From: CAXXOK01 sp963675365
GTDB taxonomy: Bacteria > Bacillota > Clostridia > Christensenellales > Aristaeellaceae
Assembly (NCBI GenBank): GCA_963675365.2
Contig: CAXXVA010000003.1
Coordinates: 682,001 to 746,000 of the forward strand
DNA length: 64,000 nucleotides
Reading direction: 5' to 3'
Shown here: in pieces, positions 16,153 to 24,004 of the stretch
Layout of the letters: every line of letters begins with the position of its first letter
Position numbering within the stretch: the first letter of the stretch is position 1
Translations under genes and position numbers: made by a program
The notes under the pieces: generated by a model
Told to the model about the DNA's origin: nothing
What the model saw: only the letters and a program-made list of their open reading frames with translations
Database searches by the model: none

Positions 16153-17616
16153 GTGCAAAACAAACACGAAGAGGCGTCCCTGAAGATCGGCAAACGAACG
16201 TTTATCGTCGCGTTCATTATTCTGTTCCTGCTGATGATGACAGTCGGCGTCCTCACCCGGGTCGTACCCACGGGCAGCTATACGCGCGAGATGGTGGACG
16301 GGCAGGAAATGCTGGTAGACTACCAGCAAACGGATATCGCCAAATTCCCCGTGTACCGTTGGTTTACCGCGCCTGTAGAGGTGCTGTTCAGTTCCGACGG
16401 CGCGGTGGTGATCGTGATCATCTTCTTCCTGCTGGCGGTGAGCATGGCGTTTTCGCTGCTGGAAAAATCAAGCATTATGACCCTGTTCATCTCCGGTGTC
16501 GTCAGGCGCTTCGGCGGGAAAAAGTATTTGCTGATGGCGATCATCGTGTTTGTGTTTATGCTGATGGGCGCGGTGCTTGGAGCGTTTGAGGAGAACATCG
16601 CGCTGGTGCCGCTGATTCTCGCGCTCAGCTACTGCCTGGGATGGGATTCGCTGGTGGGGCTTGGCATGAGCATGCTGGCCTCATGCTTTGGGTTCACGGC
16701 GGCGATCACCAATCCGTTTTCCATCGCGATTACCCAGAAGCTTGCCAATCTGCCGCTATATTCAGGCTCCGGCTACCGTATTATCATTTTCTTTGTGTAT
16801 TTCGGCGTATTGTTTCTGTTCCTGTACCGTTACGCGCGTAAGATTGAAAAGGATCCTACAAAATCCAAAGTCTACGGTGACGACGCGGCGCTGCGCGAGA
16901 AATACAGCGATACGGGCAGCCTTGAAAAAATGCTTGAGGAGAAAACGCCCGAGGAATACGCCCGACTGCGTAAAGCGAGCATCGCGTTCGGCGTGTTCCT
17001 GGCGCTTATGCTCGTATTATTTGTTGCGGCTTCGTTTGTGTCCATTCTGTCCGACCTGATGCTGCCGATCCTCGGCATCCTGCTGCTTGTCGGCGGGATT
17101 ATTGCCAGCGGTATCGCGGGCATTCCGGGGAAACGCAAGCTCAAGATCATCGGCAGCGCGGCCGCGGGCATCGCGCCGGGTATTATACTGATTTTGATGG
17201 CCATGAGCGTGAAGTTTATCATTTCTAACGGCGGCATCATGGATACGATTCTGTATCATGCCGCGGGCCTGATCGAATCCACATCCCCGTTTGTGGCGAT
17301 ACTGCTGATCTACGCGTTTATTCTGGTACTGGAACTGTTCGTGGGCTCGTCGTCGGCCAAGGCGTTCCTGGTGATGCCGATCATCGCGCCGCTTGCCAAC
17401 ATGTTCCATTTCGCCCAGACCTCGGTGCTGGCTTTCAGCTTCGGAGACGGGTTTTCCAACATGATTTATCCCACCAACCCGGTGCTCTTAATCTGCCTGG
17501 GGCTGACGGTGGTCACTTATCCCAAGTGGATGAAATGGACGATCAAACTGCAGTTGATTTCCCTTGCGCTCGCCGCCGGCTTTTTGCTGCTGGGCGTGGC
17601 GATCAACTACGGCTGA
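16153..17616 (+). CDS. YfcC-family permease
   Basis: A 487-residue membrane protein with about 12 helices of the YfcC family, within the ion-transporter group that also holds C4-dicarboxylate and arginine/ornithine carriers. Recognisable parts are TRVVPTGSYTR after helix 1, GAVLGAFEENIALVPL and FSFGDGFSNMIYPTNPVLL near the C-terminus. A charged cytosolic loop (about 225-275) splits the halves. The substrate is likely an amino acid or carboxylate. GTG at 16153 is preceded by GGGAGG. It is a single-gene unit between its own promoter and a bidirectional terminator; the convergent genes handle amino-acid-like substrates, so an amino acid is slightly favoured. Confidence 0.78.
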   Translation: MQNKHEEASLKIGKRTFIVAFIILFLLMMTVGVLTRVVPTGSYTREMVDGQEMLVDYQQTDIAKFPVYRWFTAPVEVLFSSDGAVVIVIIFFLLAVSMAFSLLEKSSIMTLFISGVVRRFGGKKYLLMAIIVFVFMLMGAVLGAFEENIALVPLILALSYCLGWDSLVGLGMSMLASCFGFTAAITNPFSIAITQKLANLPLYSGSGYRIIIFFVYFGVLFLFLYRYARKIEKDPTKSKVYGDDAALREKYSDTGSLEKMLEEKTPEEYARLRKASIAFGVFLALMLVLFVAASFVSILSDLMLPILGILLLVGGIIASGIAGIPGKRKLKIIGSAAAGIAPGIILILMAMSVKFIISNGGIMDTILYHAAGLIESTSPFVAILLIYAFILVLELFVGSSSAKAFLVMPIIAPLANMFHFAQTSVLAFSFGDGFSNMIYPTNPVLLICLGLTVVTYPKWMKWTIKLQLISLALAAGFLLLGVAINYG

Positions 17617-17625
17617 TTGCAGGAA

Positions 17626-17662
17626 TTAAAAAACCCCGCCGGATATCCGGCGGGGTTTTTGT
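17626..17662. terminator. Bidirectional terminator
   Basis: A perfect 22-base palindrome (17634-17655, arms CCCCGCCGGAT / ATCCGGCGGGG) is flanked by A8 on the left and T5 on the right. It sits between the convergent stops at 17616 and 17664 and serves both strands. Confidence 0.88.
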
Positions 17663-17663
17663 T

Positions 17664-18755
17664 TTACAGCGCGCCGAGACTTCGCGCGGTGTTGATGAGA
17701 AAATCCTGCACGTTAGTGACGATGCTGATGGTGGAAAGGCTTCCGCGGTCGCGCAGCTTGCCAACAGCGAACTCGGAGATATCCACCGTGTAGAAATACA
17801 CAGGGCGCAGCTTCCCGTCCCGCATTTGCCAGGAGGGGGACATGTTGCCGGTCGCGATGGTGTGCAGCTGCGTCGCCAGCGCAATCACGGTCGTAGCCTT
17901 CATGGTGTGCTGCCGCATGGCGTCCTGCGCCTCGTAGACGTTCGGGATCACGCCGGGCAGGGGGCCGTCGTCCCGGATCGATCCGGCCAGCACCATCGGC
18001 ACGTTGTTGCGGATGCAGGCGGCTATGATACCGTCCTGCTGCGGGTGATCCGCGATATACTTTGGAATCGAACCGGCGGCGCGGACGTCGTTGATGGTTT
18101 GCAGATGATTGTAATGGCCGTTGTACTTGAGTTCCTTGGTGTAAATGTCCTGGCCGAGGCCGGTATGGAACAGCCCGGCTTCCATATCGTGTGTCGCCAG
18201 GGCGTTGCCCGCCAGAATAGCATGCACGTAGCCGTTTTGAATCAGGCCGGAGAGCGACTTGCGGGAATCGTGATCGAACGCCACCGCCGGGCCGAGCACC
18301 CATACGATCGTCCCATGATCCCGGTCGTGCCGGAGCACCTCGTACAGCTCGTCGTAATCCCTGGAATAGGCCGTTTCCCTGGACTTCCCGGTGCGGAAGG
18401 CAAAGCTCTGCGCACTGCCGCGCCCGTTTACGTCTAAAAACGCTTCGGTATCGGTATATACGCCGTTACTCAGGTCTTCTTCCCGGCCGACGACGATGGG
18501 ATCGCCCTGCTTTACCCTGCGGGCTTCGGTGGCGGCGGGGCGGCCGTTCCGAATCACCACGGCGCAGTCCATGCGCGCCGCGTCGATCAGCTTCCAGGTT
18601 CCGCCGATCTTGAAGTATTCCGGATATATGTTCGTGGCATAAAAATCATCGGGCAAAACGCCGTCCCCGGGCGCGGGCGCGGTATGCACGTCCGGCGCGG
18701 CGGCAAAGCGTGGTTTCTGAAAATTCGGAGCGCTGTAAACCGGCAGTTCAAACAT
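17664..18755 (-). CDS. Archaeal-type ornithine cyclodeaminase-like (LOR/SDH, TIGR00300) protein
   Basis: A 363-residue protein resembling the archaeal ornithine cyclodeaminase/ArgZ C-terminal family (LOR/SDH domain, NAD-binding). Landmarks: RRVKQGDPIVVG, GTIVWVLGPAVAFDHD, the highly conserved AILAGNALATHDMEAGLF, TGLGQDIY and NHLQTINDVRAAGSI. Characterised members turn ornithine into proline and ammonia with bound NAD. This protein is shorter than the archaeal enzymes, with only a short N-terminal region, and its substrate is inferred. ATG at 18755 follows GGAGG. It is 27 bp behind the ketopantoate-reductase-like gene, a pairing that hints at a shared amino- or imino-acid pathway. Confidence 0.7.
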   Translation of the reverse strand: MFELPVYSAPNFQKPRFAAAPDVHTAPAPGDGVLPDDFYATNIYPEYFKIGGTWKLIDAARMDCAVVIRNGRPAATEARRVKQGDPIVVGREEDLSNGVYTDTEAFLDVNGRGSAQSFAFRTGKSRETAYSRDYDELYEVLRHDRDHGTIVWVLGPAVAFDHDSRKSLSGLIQNGYVHAILAGNALATHDMEAGLFHTGLGQDIYTKELKYNGHYNHLQTINDVRAAGSIPKYIADHPQQDGIIAACIRNNVPMVLAGSIRDDGPLPGVIPNVYEAQDAMRQHTMKATTVIALATQLHTIATGNMSPSWQMRDGKLRPVYFYTVDISEFAVGKLRDRGSLSTISIVTNVQDFLINTARSLGAL

Positions 18756-18782
18756 GGAAGTACGCCTCCAATATAATGATCG

Positions 18783-19742
18783 TTAGGACTGGCCGGACGG
18801 ATACGCGGCTTCGATTTCCTGAATGCGCTGATAGAGCATTTTATTGACGGGGGTGTCGAGCCCGTGCTTTTGGGCAAACGCCAGCACGGTGCCAGCAAAC
18901 AGATCGACCTCGCTTTTTCGTTTGGCTTCCACATCCTGCCGCATGGACGGTTTTCCAAGCGGATTGAGGGTGGAAAGGATGTTCAGCCAGTATGTCAGAT
19001 CGTCTTCCGTCAGGTGCACGCCTTCATAGCGGGAGAGAAGAATTACTTCCCGCATGGCGGCGATCATCGTCTCCCGCTGTTCACCGTCGCGCTGCACGGA
19101 AGCGTAGTCCGGGCCGAACACCGCGACGGTCTGGTTCACGCCGACGTTGAGCATGAACTTGCCCCACATGCGTTTTCCCATGGTTTCGCTGATTTCATGG
19201 GGGAACCGAGTACGCTCGAAGAAGCGCTGGATTCTGCGCACGGCCTCGGTCGGCTTTCCGCTGATGCGCGTGCCGATGCATAGTTTTCCGGCGTGGCCGT
19301 AGGTCAGGCGGTTGCCCTCCTTGACCGCGTCCATACCGTAGGCGACGCAGTCCACCACCTTGTCCATGCCGTAGCGGGCGCCGATTTCAGCCTCGCTGCT
19401 GATGCCGTTTAAAAGGGAAAGGATCAGCGTTGCTTCGCCTACATGGCCGCGCATCGTATCCAGCGCGGCGGGAAGCTGCGGGGCTTTAACGGCGACCAAG
19501 ATCAAATCCGCTTTGGAGACGGGTTTGTCCGTCGAAACGTATTGAAAGTCACAGGGCTTGCCGTTGGCATATACGCCGTTTTTTTGGTACCGGGCGATAC
19601 GCGCGGGATCGGCCAGAATGCGCAGATCGGATTTGGGCATGGATTTGGAAAGAATATCCCCGAACAGCGTTCCCAGCGCGCCCAGCCCAACAACAGTTAC
19701 GGTTTGAATTTCCGGCAGGGTTTGTTTCATTGCATCAGACAT
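18783..19742 (-). CDS. Ketopantoate reductase-family (ApbA/PanE) dehydrogenase
   Basis: A 319-residue NADP-type dehydrogenase. The Rossmann motif is VVGLGALGTLFGDIL (about residues 17-31), with VKAPQLP, SLLNGISSEAEIG and MWGKFMLNVGVNQ later, the latter containing the catalytic Lys and Asn of the family. True PanE reduces 2-dehydropantoate; many paralogues act on other 2-oxo acids or imines, and no pan genes are nearby, so I do not assign panE. ATG at 19742 follows GGAGA. It heads a two-gene operon with the cyclodeaminase-like gene. Confidence 0.78.
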   Translation of the reverse strand: MSDAMKQTLPEIQTVTVVGLGALGTLFGDILSKSMPKSDLRILADPARIARYQKNGVYANGKPCDFQYVSTDKPVSKADLILVAVKAPQLPAALDTMRGHVGEATLILSLLNGISSEAEIGARYGMDKVVDCVAYGMDAVKEGNRLTYGHAGKLCIGTRISGKPTEAVRRIQRFFERTRFPHEISETMGKRMWGKFMLNVGVNQTVAVFGPDYASVQRDGEQRETMIAAMREVILLSRYEGVHLTEDDLTYWLNILSTLNPLGKPSMRQDVEAKRKSEVDLFAGTVLAFAQKHGLDTPVNKMLYQRIQEIEAAYPSGQS

Positions 19743-19774
19743 CTTGCGTCTCCGTATTTCATCATTCTGCCGTA

Positions 19775-19803
19775 ATCATACAATATGTGCATAAGCCTGT
19801 AAA
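19775..19803 (-). promoter_or_regulatory. Promoter of the ketopantoate-reductase-like operon
   Basis: Minus-strand TTTACA (19803-19798) and TATGAT (19780-19775) are 17 bp apart, 33 bases before the start codon. Confidence 0.55.
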
Positions 19804-19914
19804 GGGAGAAGCGTATACGGCTGAAAAGGAATATGCAGTTGCTTCTAAAACGACGATTGATAAATCATAATGCGGTATTCATGAGGTTTTAATGTAAACC
19901 GGTTCGCTGCCATG

Positions 19915-19920
19915 TATAAT
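19915..19920 (+). promoter_or_regulatory. Probable -10 element for the FMN-binding protein gene
   Basis: TATAAT at 19915-19920, about 60 bases before the ATG. No convincing -35 is present at the normal distance (ATGTAA at 19892), so the promoter is weak or activator-dependent. Confidence 0.35.
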
Positions 19921-19978
19921 AAAACGCAGAACACCACACAGAAAATCCGGCATGAACAATGATACGGAGGTACGCGGA

Positions 19979-20386
19979 ATGAGTAAAAGATTGAAAATTG
20001 TCCTGATTGTTGCAGCGGCAGTCGTAGTCCTGGCCGTTGCGGCAGGCGCTATTACGTACGTTATCGTGAAAAACAACCAGCAGTCGGTGTACGCGATCGA
20101 ACTCCAGGACGTCGATCTCTCACAGGTACCGGACGGCACGTACACGGGCGAATACAACGCCTTCCCGGTCTACGCAAAGGTCGAGGTTACAGTGACGGAT
20201 CACGGAATCAGCGCGATCGACCTGATCAAACACAGGAACGGTCAGGGGGGAGACGCGGAAGCGATCCCGCAGATGGTGGTGGATGCGCAGTCGCTGACCG
20301 TGGATACGGTCTCCGGCGCGACGTTTTCCAGCAAGGTCATCCTCCTTGCTATTCGGGACGCTCTGCAAAACGCCGCGGGGGAATAA
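19979..20386 (+). CDS. Membrane-anchored FMN-binding domain protein
   Basis: A 135-residue protein with an uncleaved N-terminal anchor (about 6-32) and a small FMN-binding domain outside the membrane. The flavinylation motif is VSGATFSS near residue 112, where the Thr would carry FMN through a phosphodiester bond as in RnfG/NqrC and extracellular electron-transfer proteins. ATG at 19979 is chosen for GGAGG 8 bases upstream. It is a single gene; no ApbE flavin transferase is in the window. An extracytoplasmic electron-carrier role is likely but its partners are unknown. Confidence 0.8.
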   Translation: MSKRLKIVLIVAAAVVVLAVAAGAITYVIVKNNQQSVYAIELQDVDLSQVPDGTYTGEYNAFPVYAKVEVTVTDHGISAIDLIKHRNGQGGDAEAIPQMVVDAQSLTVDTVSGATFSSKVILLAIRDALQNAAGE

Positions 20387-20406
20387 CATCCTTTCATGGC
20401 ATCGAA

Positions 20407-20433
20407 AAAGCCCGCACTCTGCGCGGTTTTTTC
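20407..20433 (+). terminator. Probable terminator of the FMN-binding protein gene
   Basis: A short stem (CCGC 20412-20415 with GCGG 20423-20426) is followed by T6. It has a weak stem but lies 20-45 bases after the stop and before the convergent gene end. Confidence 0.45.
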
Positions 20434-20449
20434 TGTTTCCGAATGATGC

Positions 20450-21409
20450 CTATGCCATTCGGTTCAGAATTCTCAGCACCAAAAACGTCAGCCACGGCGA
20501 GGGCTGTTTCTTTTGCCCGAAATCCCATACTTTCCAAGCCATCCAAACGGATTCGGGGGTATAGCGTCCGTCGCCGTCCGCTTTTCCTTTGATGCATTCG
20601 ATCATCTCCAGGAAGCGCGGATCGCTACGCAGCCAATCCATCTGTGAAAGCACATCCGCGACGTGCAGGATATCGTACCAAATGAACGGCGCCTTGAGCT
20701 TGCGGAAATCCGTACCCATGCGAAACAGAAAAGGCGATTGTTCACGGCTGTGTTCCCACAGCGACAGCAGGCATTCGGCACCCGTGTGCAGTTCGCGGCG
20801 ATACGCATCACTGGTTTGCAGCAGCGCGGAGAGCATCAATAGCGTCGCGTATGGGCAGGGATCGCTCCGTCTGCCCGGCCCCTTGAAACGGCCGAGTTCC
20901 GGCGACGCGGCGCATGGATAACCGTTGTCCCGGACAAGCGCCGCGAGCATATGGATTCCAGAATCAATTACCGGTTCTTGTATGCCCATTTTGATCAGTG
21001 AGAAATACAGCCGCGGCGTATCGCACAGTATCCATACCCACATGTCTTCTCCCGTGCCGCCGAAAGCTCTGGGGATATTCACCTGCGTTTCAGGCACACC
21101 TTCCCGCGAAATGTGCTTGAGTATTTTCAGGGAGACGGCTTTGATGGCCGCGTCCTGCGCTGTGAAGCCGATTTCCGCCAGAAACGCCAGCTTGTGATAC
21201 AGAAGGTTCGCTTTTTTGTGATTGCTGATCGCATCGCCTGGCCAGCCCTTAAGCTCCGCAAGCAGATTTTGTATCAATGGCTGGGCAAGCATCTTTTCAC
21301 GCGTCTGCTGCACTAGAGGGTCGTCCGGCGATTGATGCAGAAGATCCAGCCGCGTGCGGTAGGCGACGTAGGGACTGCTGTCCAGCAGCCATTGGATGAG
21401 TTCGCTCAT
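20450..21409 (-). CDS. Unknown protein, possible alpha-alpha toroid (prenyltransferase/cyclase-like) fold
   Basis: A 319-residue soluble, helix-rich protein that I do not recognise as a characterised family. Repeated helices with W, GRF/GRY and aromatic clusters (ELGRFKGPGRRSDPCPYAT near 172-190, then DGDGRYTPESVW and WKVWDFGQKKQPSPWLTFL near the C-terminus) recall the alpha-alpha barrel of squalene-cyclase/prenyltransferase-like proteins, but no catalytic DxDD or zinc site stands out. ATG at 21409 has AGGAGG 5 bases upstream. It is the third gene of the PaaX operon, 12 bp after the YoaP-like gene. Confidence 0.55.
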   Translation of the reverse strand: MSELIQWLLDSSPYVAYRTRLDLLHQSPDDPLVQQTREKMLAQPLIQNLLAELKGWPGDAISNHKKANLLYHKLAFLAEIGFTAQDAAIKAVSLKILKHISREGVPETQVNIPRAFGGTGEDMWVWILCDTPRLYFSLIKMGIQEPVIDSGIHMLAALVRDNGYPCAASPELGRFKGPGRRSDPCPYATLLMLSALLQTSDAYRRELHTGAECLLSLWEHSREQSPFLFRMGTDFRKLKAPFIWYDILHVADVLSQMDWLRSDPRFLEMIECIKGKADGDGRYTPESVWMAWKVWDFGQKKQPSPWLTFLVLRILNRMA

Positions 21410-21421
21410 ATCCGCCTCCTG

Positions 21422-22213
21422 TTATCGCAGCTTTTTTACGCGCTTTGCGACAAGCTTTTTGATTTTTTTATAGCTGAGCGGCGGCCCGCTGGTGGCGCGA
21501 TGGTCTTCAATATACAATTCGTTATGCGCGCCCCACTCCAGATAGGTATCCCTGTCCATCGTATCGATGATTTGGAACGCCGCCTTGTCGCCGAATTCCG
21601 CCGCGGCTTTTTTGGCGTGTTCGCATACGGCGTTGCATGCGGGGCAGCAGCCGTTTAAGAAATAGGTCAGCGTGATTTTGCCGGGATTTTGATTCTTTTG
21701 CGGTGTTTTAGCTTGTTTGATGAAAACCGGCGGCTGCGCGTCGCTCAAAAACGGCTTGAACAGCAATTGCATAATGCTGTTTTTATCAACTACCTTGTAA
21801 CCGTGCTTCTTGTAAAACGAAGCTGGAATCCAGACAGGCAGTGTAACCCCGTGCGCGGCGATTCCCTTAGCGCCCAGCGCCCTGGCATCGTCTTCCGCGG
21901 CTTGCAGAAGCGCTTTGCCGTATCCATGTTTGCGACGGTCGCCGATGCCCTGCTTGTGGCCGTGTACCCAGATACAGTTGACGTAATACAAATCCTGACC
22001 GTTGGCAATCGAATACTCGATAGGGAAGTACTCGATCATCCCAACGGCAGTGTTTTCATCGTCCAGTGCCAGCTTTACGCGAAGACCCTTGTCTTTCATG
22101 ACCCTGTACCAGGTTTCCTTATGGTTCCCGGCAGCTTTCATTTCGTCCGACCAATCTTCCAGGCATACGAAATACAGAGCCTCGTATTCTTTGCTGAGAT
22201 CGATAATTTTCAT
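21422..22213 (-). CDS. GNAT acetyltransferase with C-terminal YoaP-like domain
   Basis: A 263-residue protein. The N-terminal half (about 1-165) is a GNAT fold; acetyl-CoA binding is suggested by GDRRKHGYGKALLQAAEDDA and a later ASFYKKHGYK. The C-terminal part (about 180-263) resembles the YoaP extension, with a Cys pair in LNGCCPACNAVCE that could bind metal or act in redox chemistry, and a Lys/Arg-rich end. The substrate is unknown. ATG at 22213 follows GGGAGG; the gene is 2 bp from the PaaX stop (TGACTATG), so they are co-translated. Confidence 0.72.
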   Translation of the reverse strand: MKIIDLSKEYEALYFVCLEDWSDEMKAAGNHKETWYRVMKDKGLRVKLALDDENTAVGMIEYFPIEYSIANGQDLYYVNCIWVHGHKQGIGDRRKHGYGKALLQAAEDDARALGAKGIAAHGVTLPVWIPASFYKKHGYKVVDKNSIMQLLFKPFLSDAQPPVFIKQAKTPQKNQNPGKITLTYFLNGCCPACNAVCEHAKKAAAEFGDKAAFQIIDTMDRDTYLEWGAHNELYIEDHRATSGPPLSYKKIKKLVAKRVKKLR

Positions 22214-22215
22214 AG

Positions 22216-23004
22216 TCAATCCTCCCGGTTGAAAATTCGACGCCAATAGGGTGCGGAGCGTTCGGTTGCCAGCTTGTCAAAACGAAAGAATGCTTCCCTG
22301 ATTTGCTGCCCTGCCCAATCAGGGGGGAGATATTGGTTTGGAAGCAGAGGATCGAGGAATAGAGTATTCACGATGGTATCGCCGACGTTCATCTTTTCCA
22401 CAAGCGCCTGCTGCGGGGAAAGGGTTCCAATCCTTTTCCCGCTTGTCGCAAGCAACTTTAGACCCGTTTGGAAATGTCGGTTGATTTCGTGCAGATTCCA
22501 CAGCGTATTCGCGTGTTCCGCAGTAAATTCGCTGTGATGATAAAACCGAATCAGGCGGCAGTATCCTGAATCGAGCAGGGACTGCAGTATCTCGGGAATC
22601 CGCTCCTCCGGATGTGCGGGACGGATCCAAAATCCCGGGTTCAAACAGGCAAAGCGATACATTGTCAGATTTTTACGAATGCTGTGGCGGGCTTTGCCCT
22701 GCTCTTCAGGAACGGAAAAAGCAACGCCCCAATATGCGCCGTCCCAGTGACTCCAGTCCGGCGTCCGGAACCCGCGGCTGATGTTGCGGCTGATGCGCAG
22801 CCCTTTTCCGGCAAAACGATAGAAAGCCTTCCGGCCCTCCTTGCCGACTTCAATCACGTTTGCCGCCGACATTCTGGACAGGCTGGTGCGCAGACTGGTA
22901 ACAGACACGTGAAAAGGAGAGGTCAGGTAAACAAGGTCGTCAAAAGCATACGCTTCCTTATTAAGCGAAGCCATTAGCCCGAAAATCAAATCGCTGTCTT
23001 TCAT
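22216..23004 (-). CDS. PaaX-family transcriptional regulator
   Basis: A 262-residue regulator with the PaaX layout: N-terminal winged helix (HVSVTSLRTSLSRMSAANVI, about 33-52), central domain with WDGAYWGVAFSVPEEQ, and the C-terminal segment with LLPNQYLPPDWAGQQIREAF. PaaX represses phenylacetate genes and is relieved by phenylacetyl-CoA; no paa genes are present, so the effector is unknown. ATG at 23004 has only a weak ribosome site. The promoter carries a perfect dyad over its -10, pointing to autorepression and control of the two downstream genes. Confidence 0.8.
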   Translation of the reverse strand: MKDSDLIFGLMASLNKEAYAFDDLVYLTSPFHVSVTSLRTSLSRMSAANVIEVGKEGRKAFYRFAGKGLRISRNISRGFRTPDWSHWDGAYWGVAFSVPEEQGKARHSIRKNLTMYRFACLNPGFWIRPAHPEERIPEILQSLLDSGYCRLIRFYHHSEFTAEHANTLWNLHEINRHFQTGLKLLATSGKRIGTLSPQQALVEKMNVGDTIVNTLFLDPLLPNQYLPPDWAGQQIREAFFRFDKLATERSAPYWRRIFNRED

Positions 23005-23018
23005 GGCACACCAAAAAC

Positions 23019-23064
23019 ATTACTAGAATATAATCATAGTAATATTAATGTGATCAGTTGTCAA
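23019..23064 (-). promoter_or_regulatory. Promoter and operator dyad of the PaaX operon
   Basis: Minus-strand TTGACA (23064-23059) and TACTAT (23041-23036) are 17 bp apart. The perfect dyad ATTACTA (23019-23025) / TAGTAAT (23037-23043), 11-base spacer, covers the -10 and start of transcription. It fits a PaaX autoregulatory site. Confidence 0.65.
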
Positions 23065-23087
23065 GATGATTTATGCCGGGAATGCAG

Positions 23088-23843
23088 TTAAGCTAAAACA
23101 ATCTCCACGTTTGCTTCTTGCAGGGAATCCAGCAGCGCGCCCTGCGGCATAACGTCCGTGACCATAACGTCGATCCGTTTCAGGTCGCATATTTTACAAA
23201 GATAATATTGTTGAAATTTGCTGGCGTCGCACACCAGCATGTGCCGGTCTCCGGCGTCGAGCATCGCACGCTTGATGGCGGCTTCCTCGGGCGCGCTTTC
23301 CCAAAGCCCATCGGTCGTCAGCCCGCGGCAGCATACCACGCTCCACGTTCCATGATGATCCCGCAGGAACGCCGCCGCGTCTACTCCCGCAAGCGACGCG
23401 GAGTTTTCCCGCAGCATGCCGCCTGTGCACAGCACGTGCCGCCCCGGCACGGCGAAGGCCTGTACGGTCAACAGCCCGGAGGAGATAACCGTCAGCGATC
23501 CCATTTCCCGCAGCGCTTCGCTGATTGCGAGCACGGTCGTGCTCGCGTCCAGAATCAGCGTATCGCCGGGGGAGATAAAGCGCGCCGCGGCTTTGGCGAT
23601 AGCCTGTTTTTCATGCTTGCGCTCCATACGCCGGGACAGAAGCGGCAAATCCTGCATGCTTTGCAGGGGTAGCGCTGCACCGCCGTGCGTGCGCCGGATG
23701 CGCCCTTCCTCTTCCAGGACCTGCAGGTCGCGCCGCAGTGTCGCGCCGCTTACATACAGCTCTTTGGACAGCGCTTCGACCGTGACCAGTTTTCTTTCTT
23801 CCAGCAGCGCAACGATATGCTCTCGTCTTTCCAGCGGAATCAT
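23088..23843 (-). CDS. DeoR-family transcriptional regulator
   Basis: A 251-residue regulator. The N-terminal helix-turn-helix has the DeoR signature (LSKELYVSGATLRRDLQVLEEEG RIRRTHGG split over about 24-52), and the C-terminal sugar-phosphate-sensor domain has DTLILDASTTVLAISEAL, CTGGMLRENSASLAG and CDASKFQQ. DeoR regulators respond to phosphorylated sugars. I chose the ATG at 23843: AAAGGT is 7 bases from it but only touches the alternative at 23849. It is divergent from the dehydrogenase-aldolase operon, which it very probably controls; that implies a phosphorylated-sugar inducer. Confidence 0.85.
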   Translation of the reverse strand: MIPLERREHIVALLEERKLVTVEALSKELYVSGATLRRDLQVLEEEGRIRRTHGGAALPLQSMQDLPLLSRRMERKHEKQAIAKAAARFISPGDTLILDASTTVLAISEALREMGSLTVISSGLLTVQAFAVPGRHVLCTGGMLRENSASLAGVDAAAFLRDHHGTWSVVCCRGLTTDGLWESAPEEAAIKRAMLDAGDRHMLVCDASKFQQYYLCKICDLKRIDVMVTDVMPQGALLDSLQEANVEIVLA

Positions 23844-23869
23844 GGGCATCACCTTTCGTATATTGCTCA

Positions 23870-23953
23870 AATGTTCACATGAATTGCGCAATTGTGCGCT
23901 GATACGCAATATCAAGCAGGATAATGGACAAAAATGCGTAAATTCAGTATAAT
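23870..23953 (+). promoter_or_regulatory. Promoter and candidate DeoR operators of the dehydrogenase-aldolase operon
   Basis: TGGACA (23925-23930) and TATAAT (23948-23953) are 17 bp apart, about 50 bases before the E2 start. Upstream are related short repeats built on ATTGC/GCAAT: the perfect palindrome ATTGCGCAAT at 23883-23892 and further copies in TATTGCTC and ACGCAATATC. They are candidate regulator sites serving both directions. Confidence 0.6.
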
Positions 23954-24004
23954 AAGCATACATTGTCATGTCAAGTGTACCCGCATGGCGAACGGAGGAA
24001 TAGG

